A DNA stretch of 64,000 nt from Paenibacillus monticola (GTDB taxonomy: Bacteria > Bacillota > Bacilli > Paenibacillales > Paenibacillaceae). Shown one piece after another: positions 8,856 through 15,871 of this stretch. The notes beneath the pieces were generated by a model. The model ran no database searches and was not told where the DNA came from. It saw nothing but the letters and a program-made list of their open reading frames with translations. Position numbers and translations under genes: made by a program. The stretch's first letter is position 1, and each line of letters starts with the position of its first letter. Location of the stretch: positions 178,564 to 242,563 of the forward strand of contig NZ_WJXB01000012.1 in assembly GCF_009664975.1 (NCBI RefSeq). The letters are read 5' to 3'.

Positions 8856-9947
8856 CTACACCCTAGACCACAAAGCCTGCGGCCGTGGGCGAACTGGGGT
8901 TCTTTTCCCATTCAGCAGGAAATGGAGGATGGGAATCTTCTGAACCAATAGATTAAATAAGAGAGAGCCGCTTACGGCAATAACGGTGGTGATCAACCAG
9001 TTCAGATGCAGATGGAAGAGATACTGCTCCAGGAAATTGAGTACTAGAATGAAGATTCCATAATGGAAGATTAGGAGGGGGAGCGATTCTTGCCCTAAAT
9101 AGGTAAGCAAGCGGGCAAACCATTTGAATTGGGTTAAAGCATTGGTCATTTTGATGACTAGTATACTTCCGGTTATCCCGGCTACATAAAATAACAGGAC
9201 ATTTCCGTATATTCTATTGTTCATATCTACATAAGAGTTGAAATACGCAGTGAGCAGGAATAGAAGGAGCAGAACGATGGAGCTGAGGTCGAAGGTGCGC
9301 AGTTTCTCTATTAATTTATATTCTTTTAACTTGTAGCCGATAAACACGAACAATTGCGCAACCAGAGCCACATCGATGTTCCAAGGCAGGAAAAGGACTG
9401 TACTAATGAGAAAGCCGCTTAGGCTCAATAGTAGCATGATCCCCAGTTGGATCTGCCAGCTGTAGGGATCTATATATCGCATAACGATGCAGAAGATGAT
9501 CTGTGTTACAAACAGACAAGTGAGAAACCAGATCGGCACATTGATTAAGCTTCCCTCCAGACTCGTTCCATACACAATCGCCAGGAGTGGCTTATACCAG
9601 ACGATATCCCAGCTTTGGCCTTTGACGATCATCTGCAGGATGACCCATATGAGATAGGCTAGTAGTCCGGCTGAGACATACGGTACGATAAGGCTGAAGA
9701 AGCGGGTTCGGATCAACAATTTTAGATTATGAAAATATTTCGAAGCACTGAAGATATAACCCGATACCATAAAGAACAACGGCATTCTAAAGTCTCTAAA
9801 CAGATCGCCCAGCACAATCGGAGTAAAGTCAGCATGCCCTATAACTACTAACAAAATGGTAATTCCTCGAACCATATCGATTACTGTCAATCGTTTTGTC
9901 TTTGTATTACTAGCCTCTGCTGGCAAGGATACTTCTGAAGTTTGCAT
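8856..9947 (-). CDS. Acyltransferase family 3 membrane protein
   Basis: A second membrane acyltransferase, 363 aa, with about ten membrane segments. Seen: RLTVIDMVRGITILLVVIGH (TM1 with the conserved His), then FRDFRMPLFFMVSGYIF, the canonical RMPLFF-SGY region of the family. A soluble N-terminal stretch of about 18 residues precedes TM1. The family transfers acetyl or succinyl groups to sugars of cell-wall polymers, antibiotics or polysaccharides; the acceptor cannot be deduced here. No strong ribosome binding site is adjacent to the ATG at 9947 (a GGGAGGAGG lies about 13 nt away). It is only distantly similar to the 6956-8011 gene, so this does not look like a recent duplication. Confidence 0.87.
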   Translation of the reverse strand: MQTSEVSLPAEASNTKTKRLTVIDMVRGITILLVVIGHADFTPIVLGDLFRDFRMPLFFMVSGYIFSASKYFHNLKLLIRTRFFSLIVPYVSAGLLAYLIWVILQMIVKGQSWDIVWYKPLLAIVYGTSLEGSLINVPIWFLTCLFVTQIIFCIVMRYIDPYSWQIQLGIMLLLSLSGFLISTVLFLPWNIDVALVAQLFVFIGYKLKEYKLIEKLRTFDLSSIVLLLLFLLTAYFNSYVDMNNRIYGNVLLFYVAGITGSILVIKMTNALTQFKWFARLLTYLGQESLPLLIFHYGIFILVLNFLEQYLFHLHLNWLITTVIAVSGSLLFNLLVQKIPILHFLLNGKRTPVRPRPQALWSRV

Positions 9948-10077
9948 AATAAGGCGGCTGCCTCCTCCCGAATAAGATATAAAATACCTTATAGGAGTCG
10001 GTTGCTATTAGCAATAGTGCATAGGATAGATTCTAGTTTGGGATCGCTGCAGCCAATCTGGGACCATTTTATGATCA

Positions 10078-10106
10078 TTGACTTACAATAGTGAACATTG
10101 TATTCT
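10078..10106 (+). promoter_or_regulatory. Sigma-A promoter of the transporter leader
   Basis: TTGACT (10078-10083), 17-bp spacer, TATTCT (10101-10106). It would start transcription near 10113, about 140 nt before the coding start, leaving a long leader. Confidence 0.65.
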
Positions 10107-10164
10107 TATTTAAGTCACACGCGTAGCTGAAATAACTTTTACAACATCATATGGATTTACAAAC

Positions 10165-10203
10165 GGAGGAGCCTGTCACCAAGGGCTCCTTCTTTGTTTT
10201 TTT
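10165..10203 (+). terminator. Intrinsic terminator inside the transporter leader (possible attenuator)
   Basis: A 9-bp stem (GGAGGAGCC / GGCTCCTTC, one G-U), 10-nt loop and TTTGTTTTTTT. It lies downstream of the 10078 promoter and 50 bp before the ATG at 10254, so read-through would have to be regulated. No T-box core or aptamer that I know is recognisable in the roughly 50 nt upstream. Confidence 0.65.
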
Positions 10204-10253
10204 AGGCATACTATTTTTAAAGTTCAGCTAAGAATTGGAGGAATTAATTCATA

Positions 10254-11534
10254 ATGGAACAACAGGCAATTTGGGCAATTGGAATTTTTCTTGTTATTTA
10301 TGCACTTATTATTTCGGAAAAGGTTCATCGGACGATTGTAGCCATGATCGGTGGACTACTTATGGTAGGACTAGGCATTGTTGATCAGGAGACGGCATTG
10401 CATCATATTGACTTCAACACGCTCGGTCTGCTTATAGGGATGATGATTATCGTAAGTATAACAGCCGACACTGGCCTGTTTAAGTTTATAGCCATCTGGG
10501 CTGCCAAGAAATCGAAAGGGAACCCGGTCAGCATTCTGATTGCACTGGCGCTCATTACTGCAGTCGCTTCCGCGTTTTTGGATAACGTTACAACAGTGCT
10601 GCTGATGGTGCCAGTCACTTTTAGTATTACGCGTCAGTTGCGTGTGCCGCCGTTCCCGTTTTTATTCACACAGATTATTGCCTCTAATGTCGGCGGTACA
10701 GCGACACTGATTGGAGACCCTCCGAACATTATGATTGGCAGTGCGGTTAAAGAATTGACGTTTATGTCCTTTATCAGCAACTTAGCTCCTATTGCAATCA
10801 TAGTTATAATTGTTTATGTGCCTATCTTTATCCTGTTGTTTCGCAAACAGATCAAAACGACACCAGCATTAACGAAAAGTATTATGGATATGGATGAAAA
10901 GGAGCTTATTGCTGATCATAAGCTGCTTCGTAAGTGTTTGATCGTATTAGGGTTGACGATTCTCGGATTTTTTCTCCATCAGTCGGTTCATCTGGAGTCG
11001 GCTACGGTTGCCTTGGCAGGTGCTTTTCTGCTGCTGCTTCTAACCGGTGAGCATATGATGGAGCAGGCATTTACTAAGGTAGAATGGACTACCATCTTTT
11101 TCTTCATAGGTTTGTTCGTTCTGGTGTCCGGGCTCGTGGAGACAGGTGTAATCGCCAAATTAGCGGCCCAGGCTATTGAGCTAACCCATGGTAATCTGGT
11201 GGCGACTTCCTTTCTTATCTTATGGATGAGCGCAATAGCGTCAGCATTTTTGGACAATATACCTTTTGTAGCAACGATGATCCCGATGATTAAGGAAATG
11301 GGCAACATGGGTGTCAACAATTTGGAGCCGCTCTGGTGGAGTCTTGCGTTAGGTGCTTGTCTGGGCGGTAATGGTTCGCTGATAGGCGCAAGTGCCAACC
11401 TGATTGTTGCCGGCATGTCGGGTAAAGAGGGGCATCCGATTAAATTTATGCAGTATCTAAAATATGGCTTCCCACTCATGATATTATCTATTGTTGTATC
11501 GAGCGTTTATATCTATCTTAGGTATTTAATCTAG
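10254..11534 (+). CDS. ArsB/NhaD-type ion transporter (SLC13-like permease)
   Basis: Polytopic inner-membrane transporter, 426 aa, 10-12 hydrophobic segments. Each half carries the motif ASAFLDN (residues 105-111 and 329-335), the inverted-repeat hallmark of the ion transporter superfamily, and the first half has NVGGTATLIGDPPNIMIG, typical of ArsB/NhaD and P-protein relatives. Likely substrates are Na+/H+, an anion such as arsenite, or a small carboxylate; no arsR or arsC lies nearby, so arsenic resistance is not supported. TTGGAGGAA precedes the ATG. The transcript probably passes through the attenuator-like terminator at 10165-10203. A small gene follows after 10 bp and may be co-transcribed. 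Confidence 0.88.
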   Translation: MEQQAIWAIGIFLVIYALIISEKVHRTIVAMIGGLLMVGLGIVDQETALHHIDFNTLGLLIGMMIIVSITADTGLFKFIAIWAAKKSKGNPVSILIALALITAVASAFLDNVTTVLLMVPVTFSITRQLRVPPFPFLFTQIIASNVGGTATLIGDPPNIMIGSAVKELTFMSFISNLAPIAIIVIIVYVPIFILLFRKQIKTTPALTKSIMDMDEKELIADHKLLRKCLIVLGLTILGFFLHQSVHLESATVALAGAFLLLLLTGEHMMEQAFTKVEWTTIFFFIGLFVLVSGLVETGVIAKLAAQAIELTHGNLVATSFLILWMSAIASAFLDNIPFVATMIPMIKEMGNMGVNNLEPLWWSLALGACLGGNGSLIGASANLIVAGMSGKEGHPIKFMQYLKYGFPLMILSIVVSSVYIYLRYLI

Positions 11535-11544
11535 AGACGAGAGG

Positions 11545-11838
11545 ATGCGAACAGTAAAGATGGAACTAACTTATCGATACCACAAGGATGAAATAGAAAT
11601 TAGTGAAACACCGACTGATACGGATATTGAGTTTGAAATCTGGATTTCAGCGGAAAAACATTGGGCGGGAATAAAGGCGGTACAGAAATTCTTTGAGGAG
11701 GATAAGGTCTATACGGATGTCTTATTTTATGCCTACGAGAACCATCATTATCGAGTGATTGTCCGGCGGGATTACTACGTGGCCTTTATCCTGGGGCTGC
11801 TGAAACAGCATCTTATTGAAGCTGCTGAATGGGTTTAA
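11545..11838 (+). CDS. Small protein of unknown function (97 aa)
   Basis: I do not recognise the family. It is a soluble, acidic and aromatic-rich protein without signal peptide, membrane segment or Cys-pair motif. It starts 10 bp after the transporter and is probably in the same transcript. The start is uncertain: ATG 11545 touches the GAGAGG box, whereas the in-frame ATG 11560 is 15 nt from it. The codon pattern is consistent with a real gene. Convergent with the next minus-strand gene, only 7 bp away. Confidence 0.65.
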   Translation: MRTVKMELTYRYHKDEIEISETPTDTDIEFEIWISAEKHWAGIKAVQKFFEEDKVYTDVLFYAYENHHYRVIVRRDYYVAFILGLLKQHLIEAAEWV

Positions 11839-11845
11839 CTTAGAA

Positions 11846-12460
11846 TTATTGTTCGATTATTCGTCCGGTAAGTGAATGAATTAATGTAGTTGTGCTTTGA
11901 TTTGAATTGATGTATTGAAGCCTTACGATATAAATAAGCGGAACTCCCGGACGGGTAGGCAGATAATAGTATTCTGCTATCGGTTTGTTCGCGATCTCCG
12001 ACTGAGCCGCAGCTATAGCCGTTTGGATGGCCTGCTTCTTAGTAATGGCAGAGTGCATAGGGCGGTTAAATAACTGTTTCTCTAGATGAGGATGAATGGT
12101 TCCTTCGATCCTTTGGATGACACCTTGATTACTTATTTCAATAACTAATTTATCTTCCCATACGGGTGTTCCAAATAAAAGATGCTGATAATGAACATTT
12201 ATTTTATCTGGATGGCGCTCAACTTCTACAACTTTCATAGTATGTTCCGGGTCGCGAAGTCCGTATAAGGTTCTGGATTTCTTGAGGAACTCATAGGCGA
12301 TCCATTCAGGTGAATGATTAGTTGGCTGTGACAAATTGCCCGTAATCTTAGATGGCGTGTTCGTTTCCGCATTCCATTTGACCTCCAGGGTACCTCCGCT
12401 GTCTAATTGTTGAAGTATTGCGGCAGCTTTAGGAGGGTTTAACACAGATATACTCATCAA
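11846..12460 (-). CDS. Secreted thermolysin-propeptide (FTP/PepSY)-like orphan protein
   Basis: The body resembles the N-terminal propeptide of thermolysin-type metalloproteases: an FTP-like region (AYEFLKKSRTLYGLRDPEHT, HYQHLLFGTPVWEDKLVIEI) followed by a PepSY-like region (ITKKQAIQTAIAAAQSE, YYLPTRPGVPLIYIVRLQYI). No peptidase domain or HExxH follows, so it is a free-standing propeptide-like protein, possibly an inhibitor or chaperone for an exported protease. TTG 12460 or ATG 12457 gives a truncated signal peptide. Extending nine codons in frame to ATT at 12487 (AGAAGGGA 6 nt upstream) yields SKLLCFVLLMSISVLNPPKAAA, a complete signal peptide, so an ATT start deserves consideration. Confidence 0.7.
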   Translation of the reverse strand: MMSISVLNPPKAAAILQQLDSGGTLEVKWNAETNTPSKITGNLSQPTNHSPEWIAYEFLKKSRTLYGLRDPEHTMKVVEVERHPDKINVHYQHLLFGTPVWEDKLVIEISNQGVIQRIEGTIHPHLEKQLFNRPMHSAITKKQAIQTAIAAAQSEIANKPIAEYYYLPTRPGVPLIYIVRLQYINSNQSTTTLIHSLTGRIIEQ

Positions 12461-12576
12461 GAGTACGAAGCAGAGAAGTTTGCTAATGGGAGGTCCCTTC
12501 TTTCAATGTCTTTGCTTCATATTTTTGACAAGTATCCTGAAGTCTAATCAACAGCAGGGAAGAACGTTTGATCACA

Positions 12577-12608
12577 AACAGCCTCGCCAATCATATGGCG
12601 AGGCTGTT
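12577..12608 (-). terminator. Terminator of the purine salvage operon
   Basis: A perfect 13-bp stem AACAGCCTCGCCA / TGGCGAGGCTGTT with a 6-nt loop, 17 bp after the hpt stop codon on the minus strand. The following tract (TGTGATC) is T-poor, so termination may be inefficient. Confidence 0.7.
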
Positions 12609-12624
12609 AATTGCGTCTATTTTG

Positions 12625-13164
12625 CTAATGAATCCCCAACTCTAGGGTATCCACAATCCACACATCCGGCAGGTGGCGGTATTGTTCGGCATAATCTAGG
12701 CCATACCCAACGACAAATTCGTCGGGTATTTCGATACCTTCGTAGTCGATCTTGATATCGACCAGCCGCCGGGAAGGCTTATTCAGGATGGTACAGATCT
12801 TGACACTGAGCGCATCGCGGGTGAGGAGATGCTTCTGAAGATGCTGCAGGGTCAGGCCAGTGTCGATCATGTCCTCGACGATGAGAATATGCTTGCCACG
12901 GATATCGGTATCGATATCCTTTTTGATGACGATGGCGCCAGAGGAGGTAGAGCTATTGCCATAGCTGGATACGGACATATAATCAATTCCAATGGGAAGG
13001 GTGATCTCGCGCATGAGATCGGCCATGAACACAGCCCCGCCTTTGAGGATTCCAATCAGGACCAGTTCTTGACCGTGGTAGTCAAGGGAGATTTCTGCTC
13101 CGAGCTCCTTCACCCTATGCTGTAGCTCAGCTTTGCTTACAAGAATTTTGTTCAATCCCTTCAT
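12625..13164 (-). CDS. hpt: Hypoxanthine (guanine) phosphoribosyltransferase
   Basis: Converts hypoxanthine or guanine plus PRPP to IMP or GMP. The PRPP-binding loop ILIVEDMIDTGLTL is clear, preceded by LIGILKGGAVFMADL (the loop I lysine region), with VVGYGLDYAEQYRHLP near the C-terminus typical of bacterial HPRT. 179 aa is normal. AAGGAG is 9 nt before the ATG. It is third in a minus-strand operon after the phosphoribosyltransferase and IMPDH genes, 20 bp behind IMPDH. In B. subtilis hpt lies near tilS/ftsH; here it has been recruited to a salvage operon. It may be a second copy. Confidence 0.94.
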   Translation of the reverse strand: MKGLNKILVSKAELQHRVKELGAEISLDYHGQELVLIGILKGGAVFMADLMREITLPIGIDYMSVSSYGNSSTSSGAIVIKKDIDTDIRGKHILIVEDMIDTGLTLQHLQKHLLTRDALSVKICTILNKPSRRLVDIKIDYEGIEIPDEFVVGYGLDYAEQYRHLPDVWIVDTLELGIH

Positions 13165-13184
13165 GATTGCAGCTCCTTCAAGGA

Positions 13185-14696
13185 TTACGATGATCTATCC
13201 TTTTCCTTTAGCATAACATCATGTGCGCCACCTTCGACAATACTTGTGGAGGACACGAGGGTAATCTTCGCATGCTGCTGCAGTTGCGGGATGGTTAAAG
13301 CGCCACAATTGCACATGGTGGATTTGATTTTGCTGATGCTAAGATCCAGATTATCCTTCAATCGGCCGGCATACGGGATAAAAGAGTCCACGCCTTCCTC
13401 GAATTCAAGCTTGTTCTCTTTGTCATCGTTGCCGAAGTCATACCGTTGCCAATTGCGGGCCCGGCTGGAGCCTTCGCCCCAATATTCTTTGACAAAGTTC
13501 CCGCCTACCAGCAGCTTGCGGCCTGGGCTCTCGTCAAATCTGGCGAAATAGCGGCCCAGCATCACGAAGTCGGCGCCCATAGCCAACGCTAAGACGATAT
13601 GGTAATCGTGAACGATTCCGCCATCTGAACAGATTGGCACATAAATACCGGTCTGGTCATAATACTCCTGACGGGCTGCGGCGACTTCAATTACGGAGGA
13701 TGCCTGCCCTCTGCCGATCCCTTTTTGTTCGCGAGTAATACAGATAGAACCACCGCCAATGCCGACTTTAATGAAATCCGCGCCTGCTTCAACTAAATAC
13801 AGGAAACCTTCCTTATCCACGACATTACCGGCGCCAACCTTAACAGTTTCGCCGAAGGTTTCTTTAATGTAACGGATGGTTTCGGCTTGCCACTCGGAGT
13901 AACCATCCGAGGAATCGATGCACAGAATATCCGCTCCAGCTTCTACGAGCGCTGGAACACGTTCCTTATAATCTCTAGAATTGATGCCTGCACCAACAAT
14001 CAACTGTTTATTGGTATCATGCAGCTCCAGCGGATACTCCTGATGGCTGTCATAGTCTTTGCGGAATACCAGATACATCAGATTCCCAGTGCTGTTCACG
14101 ATAGGTAGGCAGTTGAGTTTATGATCCCAGATCATGTCGTTGGCTTCCGATAGCTTAATTCCCTCCTCTGCGTAGATGAGCGAACTTAGGGGAGTCATGA
14201 ACGCTGTGATAGGGCTTTCCGGTGTGATGCGGTTCTCACGGTAATCCCGGCTGGTGACAATGCCCATCAGTTTGCCTGTGGGGAGGCCATTCTCTGTTAT
14301 GGCGATAGTGGAATGTCCGCTTTTGGCTTTGAGTGCCAGCACATCCTTCAGGGTATCTATTGGCCGCAGGTTGGAGTCGCTGACGACGAAGCCAGCTTTG
14401 AATTTCTTCACTCTCCGCACCATCTCGACCTGCTGTTCTACCGACTGGGAGCCATAAATGAAGGAGATTCCGCCACTTTTGGCCAAGGCGATAGCCATAT
14501 TATGGTCGGATACAGCCTGCATTACCGCAGACGTAACCGGAAGATTCATGGTCAGTGCGGGCTGCTCACCTTTTTTAAACTTGGTAATTGGGGTCTTTAA
14601 GACGACGTTTCCCGGTGTGCAATCCTTAGTAGTTAAATTAGGTATCAGCAGGAATTCGCTGAATGTTCTGGACGGTTGCTCATAATAAAAAGCCAT
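13185..14696 (-). CDS. guaB: IMP dehydrogenase, divergent class
   Basis: Oxidises IMP to XMP with NAD+, the committed step of GMP synthesis. It is a TIM-barrel protein with inserted CBS pair (LMGIVTSRDYRE and NCLPIVNSTGNLMYLVFRKD). The catalytic loop reads GIGGGSICITREQKGIGRGQ, with the active Cys in SIC, instead of the common GIGPGSICTTR...GVG. The flap GEGSSRARNWQRYD and C-terminal EEGVDSFIPYAGRLKDN are also of the divergent clostridial-type form. Length 503 aa. AAGGAG lies 10 nt before the ATG. It lies 39 bp after the phosphoribosyltransferase and 20 bp before hpt. The genome probably has a standard guaB elsewhere, making this a second IMPDH, but that cannot be seen here. Confidence 0.92.
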   Translation of the reverse strand: MAFYYEQPSRTFSEFLLIPNLTTKDCTPGNVVLKTPITKFKKGEQPALTMNLPVTSAVMQAVSDHNMAIALAKSGGISFIYGSQSVEQQVEMVRRVKKFKAGFVVSDSNLRPIDTLKDVLALKAKSGHSTIAITENGLPTGKLMGIVTSRDYRENRITPESPITAFMTPLSSLIYAEEGIKLSEANDMIWDHKLNCLPIVNSTGNLMYLVFRKDYDSHQEYPLELHDTNKQLIVGAGINSRDYKERVPALVEAGADILCIDSSDGYSEWQAETIRYIKETFGETVKVGAGNVVDKEGFLYLVEAGADFIKVGIGGGSICITREQKGIGRGQASSVIEVAAARQEYYDQTGIYVPICSDGGIVHDYHIVLALAMGADFVMLGRYFARFDESPGRKLLVGGNFVKEYWGEGSSRARNWQRYDFGNDDKENKLEFEEGVDSFIPYAGRLKDNLDLSISKIKSTMCNCGALTIPQLQQHAKITLVSSTSIVEGGAHDVMLKEKDRSS

Positions 14697-14735
14697 TCTG
14701 CAGCACTCCTTAAAATTTATTATAAAGCTCTATCA

Positions 14736-15296
14736 CTAGACCTTGGACAGGAATCGCACAGGTATTTCATAGTCCGCTTCAAGTGCTTTGTAGTGTTCAC
14801 CTTTGGCTAGAATGGCCTGCACTCCGACCAGATAGACACCCATATCTTTCAGTTGCTGGGCAATAGCACGAATGGTTGCACCCGAGCTGATTACATCATC
14901 CAGAAGAAGGACGCGATCTCCAGCCTTGAAGCCGTCAAAATAAATATAGTTCTCATTATACGCCGTTTCCCGTTTGATGCAGACTTCGTAGTTCTCGTAC
15001 AGTTCGGTACTCAGCCTGAGGATATTCAGGGGCTTCATCAGCTTGTAGGCAGCTAGTATACCCCAAGTATGCCCACCCGGTTCGGGAGAAACGATATAAT
15101 CGTAAGCAGAAAATTGCCCAGTAATGCTCTCAGCAAGATTATCGGTGATCTCATGGATTAGCTCTGGAGCAATAAAAGTACCGCGTTCGCCAAAGGGATA
15201 CAGCTTGAAGTCATAAGGGGTATCCTTATTTTTATAAATCCGCACATTCTTGGCTTGATTGATGGACTCCTTGAGCCGCTCGCTGGATGCATGCAT
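14736..15296 (-). CDS. Phosphoribosyltransferase (adenine/xanthine type), first gene of purine salvage operon
   Basis: PRPP-dependent base salvage enzyme of the type I phosphoribosyltransferase fold. The PRPP loop RVLLLDDVISSGATIRA is intact, and YIVSPEPGGHTWGILAAYKL looks like the upstream hinge of adenine/xanthine transferases. The base is not certain: it could be xanthine, guanine or adenine. Start choice: a longer frame runs to 15395 but passes into the riboswitch terminator; ATG 15296 has GGGAG 8 nt upstream, giving 186 aa. The purine riboswitch at 15335-15512 controls it, and IMPDH plus hpt follow at 39 and 20 bp, so guanine-type salvage is the best guess. Confidence 0.82.
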   Translation of the reverse strand: MHASSERLKESINQAKNVRIYKNKDTPYDFKLYPFGERGTFIAPELIHEITDNLAESITGQFSAYDYIVSPEPGGHTWGILAAYKLMKPLNILRLSTELYENYEVCIKRETAYNENYIYFDGFKAGDRVLLLDDVISSGATIRAIAQQLKDMGVYLVGVQAILAKGEHYKALEADYEIPVRFLSKV

Positions 15297-15334
15297 AGTC
15301 TTCACTCCCAATGTTTTGTAAGTTCCCAATAAAT

Positions 15335-15512
15335 CACAAAAACCCCAGCATACAAGAGGCACGAAAGATTGAAGCTGCACCGCGGGACATCGCATCTAAC
15401 AATGCGAAATTCCACACGACATCCTTCAGTCGGACAGTACCTCTTGTAGCCTGGGGCAATTTACGGTTGCCTGTAGAAACGCCCAAACCAAATTAATGGG
15501 CTTATACAAGAG
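15335..15512 (-). promoter_or_regulatory. Purine (guanine-type) riboswitch with terminator platform
   Basis: Read on the minus strand. P1 CTCTTGTA (15512-15505) pairs with TACAAGAG (15448-15441). P2 is GCCCA/TGGGC with loop TTAATTTGGTT. J2-3 is TTTCTAC and P3 is GGCAA/TTGCC closing the conserved CCGTAAA loop. The specificity base just before the P1 3' strand is C, the guanine/hypoxanthine type. J3-1 is longer than normal (CCAGGC). Terminator: CCCCAGGCTACAAGAGGTAC (15456-15437) pairs at 18 of 20 positions with 15362-15343, then TTTTTGTG. The terminator stem contains the whole P1 3' strand, so ligand binding should prevent termination (ON switch). It controls the PRTase-IMPDH-hpt operon. Confidence 0.88.
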
Positions 15513-15560
15513 TTATTTAAATAGTATATGTCAGGAATAGTTACTTGGATCATTTGTTTT

Positions 15561-15589
15561 ATGCTATCATTCGTAATATTTTGTGTCAA
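15561..15589 (-). promoter_or_regulatory. Sigma-A promoter of the purine salvage operon
   Basis: On the minus strand TTGACA (15589-15584), 17-bp spacer, TAGCAT (15566-15561). Transcription would start near 15554, about 42 nt before the aptamer. Confidence 0.65.
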
Positions 15590-15789
15590 CATCTCATTTA
15601 TATGTTAGGTTTTATGACTTTGTTAGCGACTATTCAAGAGTTATTCGGAGTGTGTCGTTCGGGATATTCATAAATAAACTAAAAATAACCGATCATAATC
15701 ATAGAGTTTTCTTGATTTTTTAATTATAATAATTATTATCTGGATTTCATAAAGAGTTCAAAGTTAATGTAAAAAGTCTTATTTTCGTG

Positions 15790-15798
15790 TGATATACT
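15790..15798 (+). promoter_or_regulatory. Extended -10 promoter for hemA
   Basis: TG-A-TATACT is an extended -10 element, 73 bp before hemA; no clear -35. The rest of 15513-15871 is AT-rich and divergent-promoter space between the purine operon and hemA; I see no further structured element there. Confidence 0.55.
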
Positions 15799-15871
15799 TA
15801 ACACAGCGATTTTGAGAATTGTGAAAGTAATACCTACATCAATGAATAGAGACTAGGATGGTGAACTTGCG

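Noticed and set aside
10151..10231. 26-codon leader ORF spanning the attenuator of the transporter
   Set aside because: No ribosome binding site upstream of the ATG; codons show no run of one amino acid as expected for a leader peptide.
15363..15436. Possible second aptamer (PRPP/ykkC type) inside the riboswitch terminator loop
   Set aside because: The loop has a TCGCAT/ATGCGA hairpin but none of the conserved ykkC blocks; treated as loop sequence.
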